Source: Candidatus Nitrososphaera evergladensis SR1 (GTDB taxonomy: Archaea; Thermoproteota; Nitrososphaeria; Nitrososphaerales; Nitrososphaeraceae). Taken from it: a DNA stretch of 64,000 nt. Shown one piece after another: positions 53,959 through 62,537 of the stretch. The notes beneath the pieces were generated by a model, which was given only the letters and a program-made list of their open reading frames with translations, was not told the origin of the DNA and did no database searches. The first letter of the stretch is position 1; every line of letters begins with the position of its first letter. The stretch spans positions 1,612,001 through 1,676,000 of the forward strand of contig NZ_CP007174.1 in assembly GCF_000730285.1 (NCBI RefSeq), written 5' to 3'. The translations under genes were made by a program, and so were the position numbers.

Positions 53959-54534
53959 TTGACTGCAGGAACAAAGCGCAGTACGGGAGAAACTTCTTCT
54001 GAACATGATGTTCGCGGTCAGGAATTTGATCCTGAAGAGGCTGCAGAAGCAGTAAAAGAGGTTGCAAAAAACATACGGGACACTTCTCGCACGGTCCGGA
54101 AAACCGTAACCACGCTTGACGAGAGCGGCGCCATAGAGGAGATAGCAGATGCCGCACGCGACACGACGCAGGACATCAGGGACACTGCAGAGGACATCCA
54201 GAGGAGCGGCGTAATTGAGGACACCGCCGGCGCCATAGAGGAGACAACCAAGGCAGCGTCAGAGACGGCCGAGATGGCCAGCGGCGCGTCGAAAAAGTTT
54301 GCAGCAAAAACGCCGAAAACAACAAGGGCAGTAAGGCGAGGCGCCAAGAAAATCAAAAAGCAGCAGGGCAGAAGAACGGTAGGGCGCCAGACAAGAAGAA
54401 AGATGACCAGAAAAGAAGGTGCAAAGGTGGATCACATTGCCCGCAAAGCAAAGCGGCGTGTCAAGTCAGTTCCAAAGGGCCTGAGGGGAAAAGCAGCCGT
54501 TGCAAAACGCAAGGGCAAGAACAGAAGAAAGTAA
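53959..54534 (+). CDS. Helical acidic/basic protein (apolipoprotein- or histone-tail-like)
   Basis: The 191-residue protein has an amphipathic coiled region with repeated 11/22-residue units (EIADAARDTTQDIRDTAEDI) followed by a very basic Lys/Arg-rich tail (KRRVKSVPKGLRGKAAVAKR). I prefer the TTG at 53959, 26 bases after CTTTTATAC at 53929-53937; the GTG at 53926 is an alternative. A chromosome-binding or membrane-surface role is possible, but nothing proves it. Confidence 0.65.
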   Translation: MTAGTKRSTGETSSEHDVRGQEFDPEEAAEAVKEVAKNIRDTSRTVRKTVTTLDESGAIEEIADAARDTTQDIRDTAEDIQRSGVIEDTAGAIEETTKAASETAEMASGASKKFAAKTPKTTRAVRRGAKKIKKQQGRRTVGRQTRRKMTRKEGAKVDHIARKAKRRVKSVPKGLRGKAAVAKRKGKNRRK

Positions 54535-54627
54535 TAGCAGTTGTAGTCTTTCCGTACACACGCGTCGTCATACAGATAGCAGTAATGCGTGCGTATGCAT
54601 ATGTATGACAGGATGAAAAAATTGTTT

Positions 54628-54930
54628 TCATTCCCGGATGCTTTCCAGCGTCGACACTACCTGCCACAGCATCGTGCGTATGTGCGACTGCATCTGCGGG
54701 CTCTGGGTTGCGCTGTCAAGCAGGCTTATGGCGTTTGCCGCTCGGACTGACATGCTCCCTGATTTTTCATCCTTGAGCGCCATCAGCACTTCCTTTATCA
54801 TGTTGCGGATGCTCTTTTGCACGTCGTTGTTCTTTGTAATAGTGTCAAGCGTCTCAACGGCGCGAGCAAGGCGCTCTTGGTTTTCCTTTTCTTTTTGCCC
54901 TTTCTTTGAAGATGATGAAGATGATGTCAT
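54628..54930 (-). CDS. UPF0147 family protein
   Basis: The 100-residue all-helical protein has VETLDTITKNNDVQKSIRNM and SVRAANAISLLDSATQSPQM, the UPF0147 pattern found across archaea. It begins with a Ser-rich stretch. The function is unknown. Confidence 0.9.
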   Translation of the reverse strand: MTSSSSSSKKGQKEKENQERLARAVETLDTITKNNDVQKSIRNMIKEVLMALKDEKSGSMSVRAANAISLLDSATQSPQMQSHIRTMLWQVVSTLESIRE

Positions 54931-54991
54931 CCCGTTTCCACCACAGCCGATGAGCGTTCAATAATCTTGTGGTTGCTTTTGAATGTTTTTA

Positions 54992-55309
54992 TCAGTATTC
55001 AGGGGCTGCCTGCTCGGCCTGCCTTGCCAGCTCCTCGATGTGCCTTGTGCCTTTGTCAGTCAGTGAAAATACCTGCGCGTCGCCGTCTTCTATTCCATCA
55101 GGCAGGCTTGACCTCACATAGCCCTTTGACATAAGGTCCTTGAGCGCTTCGTGCAGGAGCATCTCAAAGTACCCGTTGTTGATGCTGTAATCGTATTCGT
55201 GCTCGGCCTTTTGCGGGACCAGCCACATCCTTATCTGGCCAAGCGAAGCGCCTTCGGAGCCTCGCGTCAGGTTTGACAGTATTGCCCTTGCAGCAGGCTC
55301 GATTTCCAT
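54992..55309 (-). CDS. Winged-helix-like hypothetical protein
   Basis: The 105-residue protein has ARAILSNLTRGSEGASLGQI, HEALKDLMSKGYVRSSLPD and VFSLTDKGTRHIEELARQ, giving a winged-helix layout with the wing after the third helix. Divergent from a zinc-finger gene, with separate TATA-like boxes for each. DNA binding is inferred. Confidence 0.72.
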   Translation of the reverse strand: MEIEPAARAILSNLTRGSEGASLGQIRMWLVPQKAEHEYDYSINNGYFEMLLHEALKDLMSKGYVRSSLPDGIEDGDAQVFSLTDKGTRHIEELARQAEQAAPEY

Positions 55310-55391
55310 GCCACCCCCATGTACGCGCCCATCTCATAAATGGCTTTTGCCGCGTACGTCTTTTTATAGAACGGGCAGGTTCCTGTACATC

Positions 55392-55589
55392 GTGGCGCAG
55401 GCGGTAGAAAAGCTACGGTGCAACATCTGTGACATGACAGTCAGCCTGGCAGAGGCAAAGGAACACTCTGCAAGAAAAGACCACGCGCTGCGAAAGCAAA
55501 AGCTGGAAGGCGACCTGAAAGAGACGGCGTCCAGAAAATACGGCCACGACAGTTCTGTTATCGTGCAGTGGGCCGCAAGCATACGCTAA
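55392..55589 (+). CDS. Small C2H2-type zinc-finger protein (65 aa)
   Basis: One finger (LRCNICDMTVSLAEAKEH followed by a second His five residues on) is followed by a helical tail (ALRKQKLEGDLKETASRKYG). The GTG start is 26 bases after TTTTTATAG at 55361-55369, which decides it over an upstream in-frame codon at 55308 that overlaps the neighbouring gene's start. Confidence 0.7.
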   Translation: MAQAVEKLRCNICDMTVSLAEAKEHSARKDHALRKQKLEGDLKETASRKYGHDSSVIVQWAASIR

Positions 55590-55595
55590 AGAGAA

Positions 55596-56024
55596 CTATT
55601 TTACGATAAGGACGGAGCACTTGGCCTGGCGCAGCACCTTGCTTGTCGTGCTCCCAAGCACCATCTCCTTCAGCTTGCCATGTCCCCTGCTTCCCATCGC
55701 TATCATGTCAAAGCCGCCCTTTTCGCAAAACGCGACGATGCTTGCCGCAGGGTCGCCTTCTGCGACGATGGCAGTATCAATCCTAAACCCGAGCTCTTCT
55801 GCAGCAGCCTTGTATTCGTCAAGCATCCTTGCAGACTCGCTCTTGTATTTTGCCATCGCACTGTCAAGCACCTTCTGAGACTCGACGTATACGGTCGGAG
55901 GCGTTTCGATAACGTGGATGACAGTCACGCTTGCCCCTGTTCCTTTGGCAATCGACAGCGCTTGCTCCAGCGCTTTTTTAGAGTATTTCGAGCCGTCAAC
56001 CGGCACCAGGATCTTTGAGGGCAC
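55596..56024 (-). CDS. Universal stress protein (UspA family)
   Basis: The 142-residue protein starts KILVPVDGSKYSKKALEQAL and ends with the ATP-binding motif MGSRGHGKLKEMVLGSTTSK, so it should be the nucleotide-binding type. It is convergent with the small zinc-finger gene. A TATA-like AGGGTAAAATAG lies about 28 bases before the ATG. Confidence 0.93.
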   Translation of the reverse strand: MPSKILVPVDGSKYSKKALEQALSIAKGTGASVTVIHVIETPPTVYVESQKVLDSAMAKYKSESARMLDEYKAAAEELGFRIDTAIVAEGDPAASIVAFCEKGGFDMIAMGSRGHGKLKEMVLGSTTSKVLRQAKCSVLIVK

Positions 56025-56247
56025 GCCTTTACAATTGGTGGCGCGCTATTTTACCCTAGTGGCACGTACAACTTTTGCCGACGCATCGAATTCAGGCAGT
56101 TTTGCCATTTAATTACTTTCTTGCAGGCGAAAACTATACGATTATCGATCACCTTATGTTAAAAGGCATCAGTTGAGAACGATTATCACGTTTTACAACC
56201 CTGATTTTCTACCTGCAGGCCGATTAGCCAGGGCCATTGCGGTGGAC

Positions 56248-56433
56248 ATGATTTTGATGCCAAGAACTGAATCAGAACTAGAACGCCGCATTGTACGCGC
56301 TTTGGAAGAATATTATGCGTTGGACTTTGTAAGTTTGCTTAGACTGACGACTGTTTCCGAAAGTGCACTAAACAAGGCGCTAGAGTCTTTGAAAGGCAAG
56401 AATATAGTCGATTGGTTTGTTGTACCAAAGTAG
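56248..56433 (+). CDS. Small winged-helix-like protein
   Basis: The 61-residue core, PRTESELERRIVRALEEYYA, then LLRLTTVSESALNKALESLK and VDWFVVPK, has an HTH plus terminal strand. The open frame extends to a TTG at 56173. I choose the ATG at 56248 because a TATA-like GTTTTACAAC at about 56190 lies within that extension, but the longer 86-residue form is possible. Confidence 0.5.
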   Translation: MILMPRTESELERRIVRALEEYYALDFVSLLRLTTVSESALNKALESLKGKNIVDWFVVPK

Positions 56434-56491
56434 CACGTACCAAGTTGTTGCATCCTTATTGCACACAAAAAGTACGCAATCAAAAATTACC

Positions 56492-57535
56492 CTAGTGGAG
56501 CGTCAGGTCCTGCGGGAGAAGGAACTGGATGACGAGGCTGACGGCGTACAGGACTGCAAGTATGATGCCTATCTTTAGCCCTATCTCTTTTTTGAACATC
56601 ATGGCAACGGCGCCGATGGTCATCACCGTCACTAGAATCATCTGGTATTCCAAGAGCGGGTTTGCGTCAATGTGGGCAAAGAACCCGCCGTGGTACATGG
56701 CGCCAAACACCGCGACTGCAAGCAAGAGCGTGTTGTTAAGTATCTTTGAGCCAAGCACGTTTGCGACTGCGATTGAAGCGCCTGCAGCGCCTTTTCTTGC
56801 AAGCAGTATCATGGATATCTTTTCAGGCATCTCGCCTGCTATCGGGCTGATGATGACTGCAAGCACGATGACTGACACGCCGCTGTCCAGAGAAAACCCC
56901 TGAAGCGAGTGGATGAACGGCTCTGCGCCGATGAATATGCCGGCAGTGCCGGCGGCAAACGCAAGGGCGGCTTTTGTCATCTGCCTGCCGCTTACGGTAT
57001 GAGTTTCCACGGCGACCACCTCGTGGCTCCCTGCCGACTTGACTTCGTTTTTGGCCTTCTTTTTCTCGTTCTTCATCTCCCACAGGGCCATCACGAGGTA
57101 TGCGGCAAACATGCCGGCAAAGACAAAGCCGTCGATATAGTCATAGCCGTCCAAAAAGAGCGCGGCGCTTACCACCGCCGTTATAAGCAGGAATATCTTG
57201 TCCAGTTTGAACGTCGACACGTCTATGCCCTTGAGCGGCGCCTTTGACAGGCGCGTCGTCGCAACGATCAGCATGATTGCAAGGCCAAGTGTCATCATGA
57301 GCAGGTTGCTTCCAAGGCCTGCGCCAATCGCCGTGCCGTACGAGCCGGCCGCGGCGGCGTAGACCACGATAGCTATCTCGGGAAGCGTGGTGGCGACGCT
57401 CAAAAGGGTGCGCCCGACAAACTTGGCCCCGTACCTCATGGAAAGGTGCTCTGCGCCGTACGACAGGACCCAGCTGGCAAGCGTAAGCTCGCCAAGCCAG
57501 AGCAGCATCATGAGAAGGTTATTCTCTTCGGCCAA
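56492..57535 (-). CDS. Sodium/calcium exchanger family protein
   Basis: The 347-residue CaCA-family exchanger has ten helices and two inverted repeats; the ion-site segments are FVGRTLLSVATTLPEIAIVV near residue 40 and VIISPIAGEMPEKISMILLA near 230. The middle cytoplasmic loop is Lys/Glu-rich (EMKNEKKKAKNEVK). The TTG start lies about 33 bases after GATTTATATTG. The cation is probably Ca2+ or another divalent ion. Confidence 0.88.
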   Translation of the reverse strand: MAEENNLLMMLLWLGELTLASWVLSYGAEHLSMRYGAKFVGRTLLSVATTLPEIAIVVYAAAAGSYGTAIGAGLGSNLLMMTLGLAIMLIVATTRLSKAPLKGIDVSTFKLDKIFLLITAVVSAALFLDGYDYIDGFVFAGMFAAYLVMALWEMKNEKKKAKNEVKSAGSHEVVAVETHTVSGRQMTKAALAFAAGTAGIFIGAEPFIHSLQGFSLDSGVSVIVLAVIISPIAGEMPEKISMILLARKGAAGASIAVANVLGSKILNNTLLLAVAVFGAMYHGGFFAHIDANPLLEYQMILVTVMTIGAVAMMFKKEIGLKIGIILAVLYAVSLVIQFLLPQDLTLH

Positions 57536-57572
57536 AGAACAGCAGTTTTCCTAATGAAAGACGCAATATAAA

Positions 57573-58424
57573 TCACAAAGCGGTTCTCGCAGTCGTAGTA
57601 AAGGTAAAGACGTACGGCGTGTCGTGCGCCTGCTCGGCGGTCCAGTGCGTCGGAAGGGTCACGACCTCGGCGACCTGGAGCCCATAGTCGCTTATCACCT
57701 TGCCCCACCCCCATTTTGAAAGATCCCGTGCGTACTTGCGAAGCGAGTGGCTGCCCATGAACGCAAACCCCGCAGCGTGCTTTAGCTCCGGCACGGCAAG
57801 TATCCTCGCAATAGCGCTGTTTGCAAGCATCTCGCCCATCTCCGGCAGGCCGGAGATAAAGAACACCGGCCGTACAAGGCCAAGCGAATGGTAGTCAAAT
57901 TTCGTCGCATCCGCGCCCCTTGCGCAAAAGTCCACGCCTGTTGCGGAGGCGATCTGCTCCTGCAGCATCACGAGGTTGTCGTCTATTTCGATGCCGTGCG
58001 CCTGAAGCCCGGCGACCCTGGCGCAGTAGGCTATCCTGCCGTCGCCGGAGCCAATGTCCACCACCTGCCCAAAGCCAAGCCTCTTTGAGGCAAGGGCAAG
58101 CGCGTACGCCGAAAGTATCCATGTCGGGTAGAACGGCTGGTAGCCCGAGTCGTGCTTGATGCTTCCAAGCCAGTACTCGTTGATGTCACCTTCGTACACC
58201 CTGCACGGTACGCCGAAGAACTTTGAGTCGTGCCACTTGTAGTATATCGGGTTGTTTTTTGCAAAGTCATGGAGGGCGGCAAGCGCGCTCTTCTCTATCG
58301 GCAGGAACTCTGAAGTATCAAGCGGTATTGCTTCGTGTATCGGGCTTGTGCCCTTGAAGTTCAGGGCAAAGTCGGCCTTGAGCCTCACTATGCTTTCTGC
58401 AAGCGCGTCATTGTTTGCCATCAT
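57573..58424 (-). CDS. Class I methyltransferase-like protein
   Basis: The 283-residue protein has a SAM site VVDIGSGDGRIAYCARVAGL followed by HGIEIDDNLVML, and a C-terminal part with WTAEQAHDTPYVFTFT. The N-terminal 90 residues carry YYKWHDSKFFGVPCRVY, which I do not recognise. The frame is open 74 codons into the upstream zinc-ribbon gene, so the start is one of the two ATG codons at 58424 and 58421. It is co-directional with that gene, and their ends nearly touch. Confidence 0.82.
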   Translation of the reverse strand: MMANNDALAESIVRLKADFALNFKGTSPIHEAIPLDTSEFLPIEKSALAALHDFAKNNPIYYKWHDSKFFGVPCRVYEGDINEYWLGSIKHDSGYQPFYPTWILSAYALALASKRLGFGQVVDIGSGDGRIAYCARVAGLQAHGIEIDDNLVMLQEQIASATGVDFCARGADATKFDYHSLGLVRPVFFISGLPEMGEMLANSAIARILAVPELKHAAGFAFMGSHSLRKYARDLSKWGWGKVISDYGLQVAEVVTLPTHWTAEQAHDTPYVFTFTTTARTAL

Positions 58425-58426
58425 GA

Positions 58427-58609
58427 TCAGTACACGGACTCCGCGCTGGGCCGCAGGCCACGCTTGAAGCTCTTGTGGCCGCATTCCCTGCACCTGTAGA
58501 GCCGCCGGCGCTTGTAGGTGTATATGGCGTCCGGCTCCTCGATGACCTCGTGTGCCGTGCGGTTCATGCACCGGTCGCAAAAGCGACGCTCCTCCTGCTG
58601 CACGTACAC
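58427..58609 (-). CDS. Small zinc-ribbon protein (60 aa)
   Basis: MYVQQEERRFCDRCMNRTAH is followed by YRCRECGHKSFKRGL: two CxxC pairs of a zinc ribbon. A TATA-like TATTAAAAT lies about 22 bases before the GTG start. It is immediately upstream of the methyltransferase-like gene, so the two may act together. Confidence 0.72.
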   Translation of the reverse strand: MYVQQEERRFCDRCMNRTAHEVIEEPDAIYTYKRRRLYRCRECGHKSFKRGLRPSAESVY

Positions 58610-58732
58610 ATTTGCACCCTACTGTAATTTTAATACATATAGGCACACGTGTGTGTTGGCAATGTCACATCAAAAAAAGTGATTTAGAAACAAAAGAAGG
58701 TGAAAAAGAGAAAAGAGAGAGGTGGTTTGTTG

Positions 58733-58936
58733 TTACTTTACCTCTTCCTTGGCCTTGTTAAGATTGGCTTTGGCGGCGTCGCCTGCCTTTTGCCCCGCTT
58801 CTGTAGCCTTTTGCGTCGCCTCTTTTCCCATTTCACTAGCTTTGTCCATTCCCTTGTTAGCCATCTCAGCGGCCTTGTTTGTGCCCTCTTTGAGCTTTTT
58901 CTCTGCCTCTTTTTTAGCGTCCTCTATAAAACCCAT
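58733..58936 (-). CDS. Small LEA-like helical protein
   Basis: The 67-residue protein is almost entirely Ala/Lys/Glu and shows about five 11-residue repeats such as KAAEMANKGMDKASEMGKEA and ATQKATEAGQKAGDAAKANL, the LEA group 3 pattern linked to desiccation or osmotic protection. It has no membrane segment. A TATA-like AAATAAAGC lies 25-30 bases before the ATG. Confidence 0.72.
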   Translation of the reverse strand: MGFIEDAKKEAEKKLKEGTNKAAEMANKGMDKASEMGKEATQKATEAGQKAGDAAKANLNKAKEEVK

Positions 58937-59287
58937 TACACAATATACTAATGCGCTTTATTTTAGAAATTGGCTTAGAAATAATCCAAGATGAGGATAA
59001 CATAACAATATTGCAATGAGAAATTCGCAGTTTAGTATCATTACAAGCCGTTGCCGGGTTATGCAAATTTTTACTGATGTTTGTCAGGTAGCACGTACAG
59101 AGTCTTTGGGCGCGGTCAAACATGCGGCAGGTACTGCATGACCCTCCGTGCCAGATCCCGGTGTACATGTATTCATGCAAGCGCCAAAAAATATGCATAT
59201 GCGCGCGTTAGGGCAACAGAGTGGCTTTGAGATAGACTTGCATTGAAATTTTAATATGTGCATCATCTGAAAAAAATAACGCAAAAG
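58937..59287 (+). other. Intergenic stretch, no gene seen
   Basis: It is A/T-rich at both ends. It holds the promoter of the LEA-like gene (minus strand) and TTTTAATATG at about 59248 before the next gene. I see no RNA gene or significant repeat. Confidence 0.5.
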
Positions 59288-59830
59288 ATGGCGACGGTAT
59301 ACACAGAGCTTTTCCAGCGGGAATGCGAAAACAGGTTTGGGGTTACCCGCGACCTTGTACGTGACGCCATTGCGCAGCCTGACAAGGAGCAGCGCCTTGC
59401 GTCGCAGGGGCTGACCCTGATTCTATACAGCAAGAAAATACCCGGCTCTGACGACTACCTTGTTGTCAGCACGCACGTGCAGGGCCAGGACCTAATGGTT
59501 GACCTTGCGTTCAGGCTGAAAAAAGATCTGGTCGACGAAGCAAAGACCACGCTTCCCTTTCCGCTATTGCAGGCCCTTGCGCTCCAGTTCGGCCTGCCGG
59601 TCAAGATAGGTGACAGGGAAGGCAAGTTTGTGTACAACGAGATAATACCCACGACAAGCCGCGACGTCAAAAAAGTGCTTCGCATAAACAACCCCGACGG
59701 CAGGCCGCTTGTCTCGTCCATCTGGGTACGGATGCTCCAGAACAACATGGGTTTTCTTGCCCAGTGCGCGCTCGTCTTTTGCATCGACTCGCAAGCCTAC
59801 GCATCATGGCTTGAGAAGAAGCAGTGGTAG
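59288..59830 (+). CDS. Hypothetical protein
   Basis: The 180-residue soluble alpha-beta protein has LFQRECENRFGVTRDLVRDA, LILYSKKIPGSDDYLVVSTH and LLQALALQFGLPVKIGDREG. It has no signal peptide and no recognisable motif. The ATG at 59288 (MATVYTEL) is preferred to an upstream TTG-type start at 59258. A small ORF may overlap its end. Confidence 0.7.
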   Translation: MATVYTELFQRECENRFGVTRDLVRDAIAQPDKEQRLASQGLTLILYSKKIPGSDDYLVVSTHVQGQDLMVDLAFRLKKDLVDEAKTTLPFPLLQALALQFGLPVKIGDREGKFVYNEIIPTTSRDVKKVLRINNPDGRPLVSSIWVRMLQNNMGFLAQCALVFCIDSQAYASWLEKKQW

Positions 59831-60021
59831 AAGAGGTAAAAACCGATCCGAGCGATGATGACCTATCGAGACACTTCCATGAGCTTGGGTGTGTCTCTCG
59901 AAAGTACATACTCGTGTGCATCAAAAACAAGACCCGGTATATCCATTATATTCGACTACGAAAACTATTAGGATTCTTTTATATATTTTCGCCATGTTTA
60001 ATTACACAGAACCGTGCCTGA
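59824..60021 (+). CDS. Possible small protein after the hypothetical gene
   Basis: The 65-residue frame VEEVKTDPSDDDLSRHFHEL then SRKYILVCIKNKTRYIHYIR begins at a GTG overlapping the previous stop. The first half is protein-like and the end is hydrophobic. An imperfect inverted repeat GAGACAC/GTGTCTC lies within it. I am unsure that it is real. Confidence 0.3.
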   Translation: MVEEVKTDPSDDDLSRHFHELGCVSRKYILVCIKNKTRYIHYIRLRKLLGFFYIFSPCLITQNRA

Positions 60022-60138
60022 AATTTTTATACCTATTTTCTAAATATGAAAAAGGTGGGGAGCATCTGAAGGCAAGGTCCAGACTATTTCACATCTTTGA
60101 ATAATAGTCAGACCGCCTCACACATACCTTAACTGATG
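60022..60138 (+). other. Short intergenic stretch
   Basis: A/T-rich, with TTTTTATACC at about 60021-60030 that could be a promoter; no ORF or repeat was found. Confidence 0.3.
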
Positions 60139-60990
60139 TTAGTGTCCATAATTGATCTCCCATATTATAGGACCGCGAAGTGTTTCGCTCGATCCAGCGA
60201 TGTTCACGCTAAGTTCGCCGGTGCCCTTGAATCGCAGATATTCAGGATGTCCTAAAGCAGTGGCATTGGTAACCACAGTGGAGGATCCTGCCACGATAAG
60301 ATGAGGATCGCTAAGGGTTAAACGAACTGTGTCTGAGCCATTTTGATAATTGAAGGTCAGTTGACTAGGATAATCATGTCCGAGTGGAGATGTATTATTC
60401 CCTGTTCCTTGCACAGTAACGAATTTCATGCCCTCTGCCAAGACCTGATTTCCTTTGGCTAAAGTGAATGCAGGTAACTGCTGATAGTCATAGAACGAGG
60501 AAGCAACTCGCAAAGCGAGATCTAGGGTATAGTTACCAAAATTTGCCCTGCTCCAGTACCAGTGGTCCATGACCTTATTGTATTCGACTGTTCCCCAATT
60601 GTGGTCATGATAACCGCTCCCCTGCACCGGATGAGCCTCACCATCATAGGTCAAGGTGCCTTTAACTTTAGCAGAAGGCATTGCTACAAACCAAGCGCTG
60701 TATTGAGTTAATGATGGATCCCAGTATTCTTTGCCGGTTCCTCCAAATCTTGAGGATGGTGCCTCGCGGGTAAAGGTCAAATCGGCTCCATATCCCTTGG
60801 CAGATTGCACATGCAGTTGATAGTTGGTTAGATTGCCACGCACCCAGTTCTCTCCCATAGTTACATTAGTTTGGCCGCGTGCAGCCGAGAATTGGTCAGT
60901 ACTGACTTGAATGTGATCATTTATTACCGTGCCATTAGGAGTCGTAATGTCTACACCAATGTAAGGATCAAGGGGTAGCGGGGTCTCAAC
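60139..60990 (-). pseudogene. CrtC-like lipocalin, C-terminal part of a frameshifted gene
   Basis: The frame, readable from 60990, begins VETPLPLDPYIGVDITTPNG and includes HDHNWGTVEYNKVMDHWYW and WSRANFGNYTLDLAL, all typical of the hydroxyneurosporene synthase/CrtC-AttH lipocalin superfamily. No start codon precedes that point, and the N-terminal part lies in another frame (60986-61333). The first ATG within the part is at 60858. One base of change near 60986-60993 would rejoin both. Confidence 0.65.
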
Positions 60991-61333
60991 TCAAGGCTTT
61001 AAAGAAGGTAAAAATGGCAGTTGAATTATCGTCAAGTACTGCCTCAAAGTACCACCACTCATAAGTATTTGAAGTAGGATCCGTACGCATACCGTCTTCC
61101 CAAGGTTGCGGCTCAGGTTCTAGACCTTCATGTTTTACTAATTCCGGCGTGTCGCCCGTGATTACATGTGGTTTTGTGACTGCTGCATATACTTGAGCTA
61201 CGCTAGTATACATTGAAATGCTGATTAGTCCTGCTGCTAAAATTGCCACTACAGCCAATTTTGTCAAAACTGGTAGAGCCCTCCTTGTCCAGGCAGACGA
61301 TTTTACGCCTGCGATCTTTCTAACTGCGCTCAT
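60986..61333 (-). pseudogene. CrtC-like lipocalin, N-terminal part of a frameshifted gene
   Basis: MSAVRKIAGVKSSAWTRRAL leads to a signal peptide (LAVVAILAAGLISISMYTSV) and an N-terminal domain with TYEWWYFEAVLDDNSTAIF, the EWWY motif of the family. It stops after FFKALS exactly where the next frame picks up. The whole protein would have about 397 residues and be exported. The break is either a real mutation or a sequencing error. Confidence 0.65.
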
Positions 61334-61611
61334 ACGTCTTTATGGCAAATACGAAATTTAAGCTTGTGCTAACGTTATTCGCACTGGTGTTTAAGGGCTA
61401 ACCATACAAAATATAATTGCAACAAATGTGTATGCAAGGAATTACTGTTTCCAGTTAGTAACTATATAGAAAATAGTATATAAACGAAGGGATGAAATCT
61501 GTGGCTAATCGATTTTGCAACTGTTGCTACTTCAGAAAAACCTGTCAGAAACAAGTCAGGTAAAAATCAGAATAAATCCTAAAGTTATTCAAAGACGACA
61601 AGAGTACTACT
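61334..61611 (+). other. Intergenic stretch with a promoter and a tiny Cys-rich ORF
   Basis: TATATAAAC at 61478-61486 precedes an ATG at 61492 that encodes a 23-residue peptide MKSVANRFCNCCYFRKTCQK plus three residues, then a stop. It may be a leader peptide or chance. An A/T-rich segment with AAATTTAAGC at about 61350 is probably the promoter of the minus-strand lipocalin gene. Confidence 0.3.
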
Positions 61612-61827
61612 TTGGCAGAAGCCAGCAATTCAAAGGCGGAGAAGATACGCAAGAGAAAAGCCGCATGGGCCTACATAGTCGGGCTGTTTGCAGTCGTCTT
61701 TATGTGGAGGTCGATCTGGGATTGGTCTGATATGTACTTTTCAACGATGGGAAGTTTTATCATAGGCTTGATTCTGGTCGGCGTCGTCGCAGTATTGCAA
61801 AGGGACCACGTCAAGGACCTGTTCTGA
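61612..61827 (+). CDS. Small two-helix membrane protein
   Basis: The 71-residue protein has a basic N-terminus (NSKAEKIRKRKAA) and two hydrophobic helices, AYIVGLFAVVFMWRSIW and STMGSFIIGLILVGVVAVL. The start is TTG. I recognise no family. Confidence 0.6.
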   Translation: MAEASNSKAEKIRKRKAAWAYIVGLFAVVFMWRSIWDWSDMYFSTMGSFIIGLILVGVVAVLQRDHVKDLF

Positions 61828-61863
61828 CAGGTTTTAAAGCGCTCAAAAAGTCCTGCTTATTGC

Positions 61864-61912
61864 GATGCTGGGTAGTTAAGGGACATGAAAAACCTGAGCT
61901 AAGTAAACGTCA
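61864..61912 (+). repeat. Left arm of an inverted repeat (with 63147-63198)
   Basis: GATGCTGGGTAGTTAAGGGA begins a 49-base sequence that also occurs in reverse complement at 63147-63198, with one mismatch and a 3-base indel. The arms bound a 1.33 kb segment. This arm ends 50 bases before the VOC gene start. Confidence 0.7.
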
Positions 61913-61961
61913 TCTAACTTTTGGATATATTTATAAATTTTAAATGAATTTCAAGTTTACT

Positions 61962-62339
61962 ATGGAGATTATTCGTCAACTCAAAATGCTAAGTGTACCT
62001 GTAACTAACATGGTCAATGCAAAAAAGTTCTATGTAGATGCACTCGGACTTAAAATGATAAATGATTTCCGACAAGACGACAGCCACTGGTGGGTATCGC
62101 TTATTCTTCCTGAAGGGGGAGTTACTATTACCCTCGCTACGCATCACGAAAACATGAAGCCTGGCACGATGAAGGTGTACTTTGCGACTTCAGATGTTGC
62201 CGCAGCCCACAAAGAACTGAGCAACAAGGGCGTCAAAGTTGGCGAAGTTAAAGATGACCTGTTTGGCCCAGGCTCAGGCGTAAAGTGGTTTAACCTTGAG
62301 GATCCGGATGGTAATCAGGTACTCCTGGTACAGGCATAA
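61962..62339 (+). CDS. VOC-family (glyoxalase/bleomycin resistance) protein
   Basis: The 125-residue VOC domain has LSVPVTNMVNAKKFYVDALG, then VYFATSDVAAAHKELSNKGV and FNLEDPDGNQVLLVQA, with metal-ligand-like positions His and Glu. The frame opens at 61944, but TTTATAAATTTTAAATG directly before that ATG makes the ATG at 61962, about 30 bases after ATATTTATAAA, the better leaderless start. Its function may be detoxification or dioxygenase-like; unknown. Confidence 0.85.
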   Translation: MEIIRQLKMLSVPVTNMVNAKKFYVDALGLKMINDFRQDDSHWWVSLILPEGGVTITLATHHENMKPGTMKVYFATSDVAAAHKELSNKGVKVGEVKDDLFGPGSGVKWFNLEDPDGNQVLLVQA

Positions 62340-62432
62340 TCGAGGCAATGGTGGAATAGTGAAAGCGACGGGCCAAAAGGTTCTTCATAAACTCGTCGCA
62401 CTTGAATTCAAAGGAAAGAGGAGGAACGATGA

Positions 62433-62537
62433 ATGAGAAATTATAGCGCAAAAGACATTGATTCTTACAATGCCAGTTCAGGCATAGAAGCCTTTCCGAA
62501 ACTCAAAGAAATGATAAAATTCAAAGTCCAAATTTAG
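62433..62537 (+). CDS. Possible truncated DUF1801-like protein
   Basis: MRNYSAKDIDSYNASSGIEA continues FPKLKEMIKFKVQI and stops after 34 residues. The pattern is that of the N-terminus of DUF1801/YdhG proteins, normally over 100 residues. A good ribosome site (GAGGAGG) precedes the ATG. The frame ends against the DUF4256 gene and is probably a remnant. Confidence 0.3.
   Translation: MRNYSAKDIDSYNASSGIEAFPKLKEMIKFKVQI

Noticed and set aside
56055-59098. Recurring GCACGTAC word at about 56060, 56433 and 59090
   Set aside because: An 8-10 base palindrome-like word seen three times in about 3 kb without fixed position relative to genes; too short to claim a site without a genome-wide count.
61492-61563. 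23-residue Cys-rich peptide as a gene
   Set aside because: Promoter spacing is plausible but the ORF is too short to support without ribosome data; noted only within the intergenic entry.
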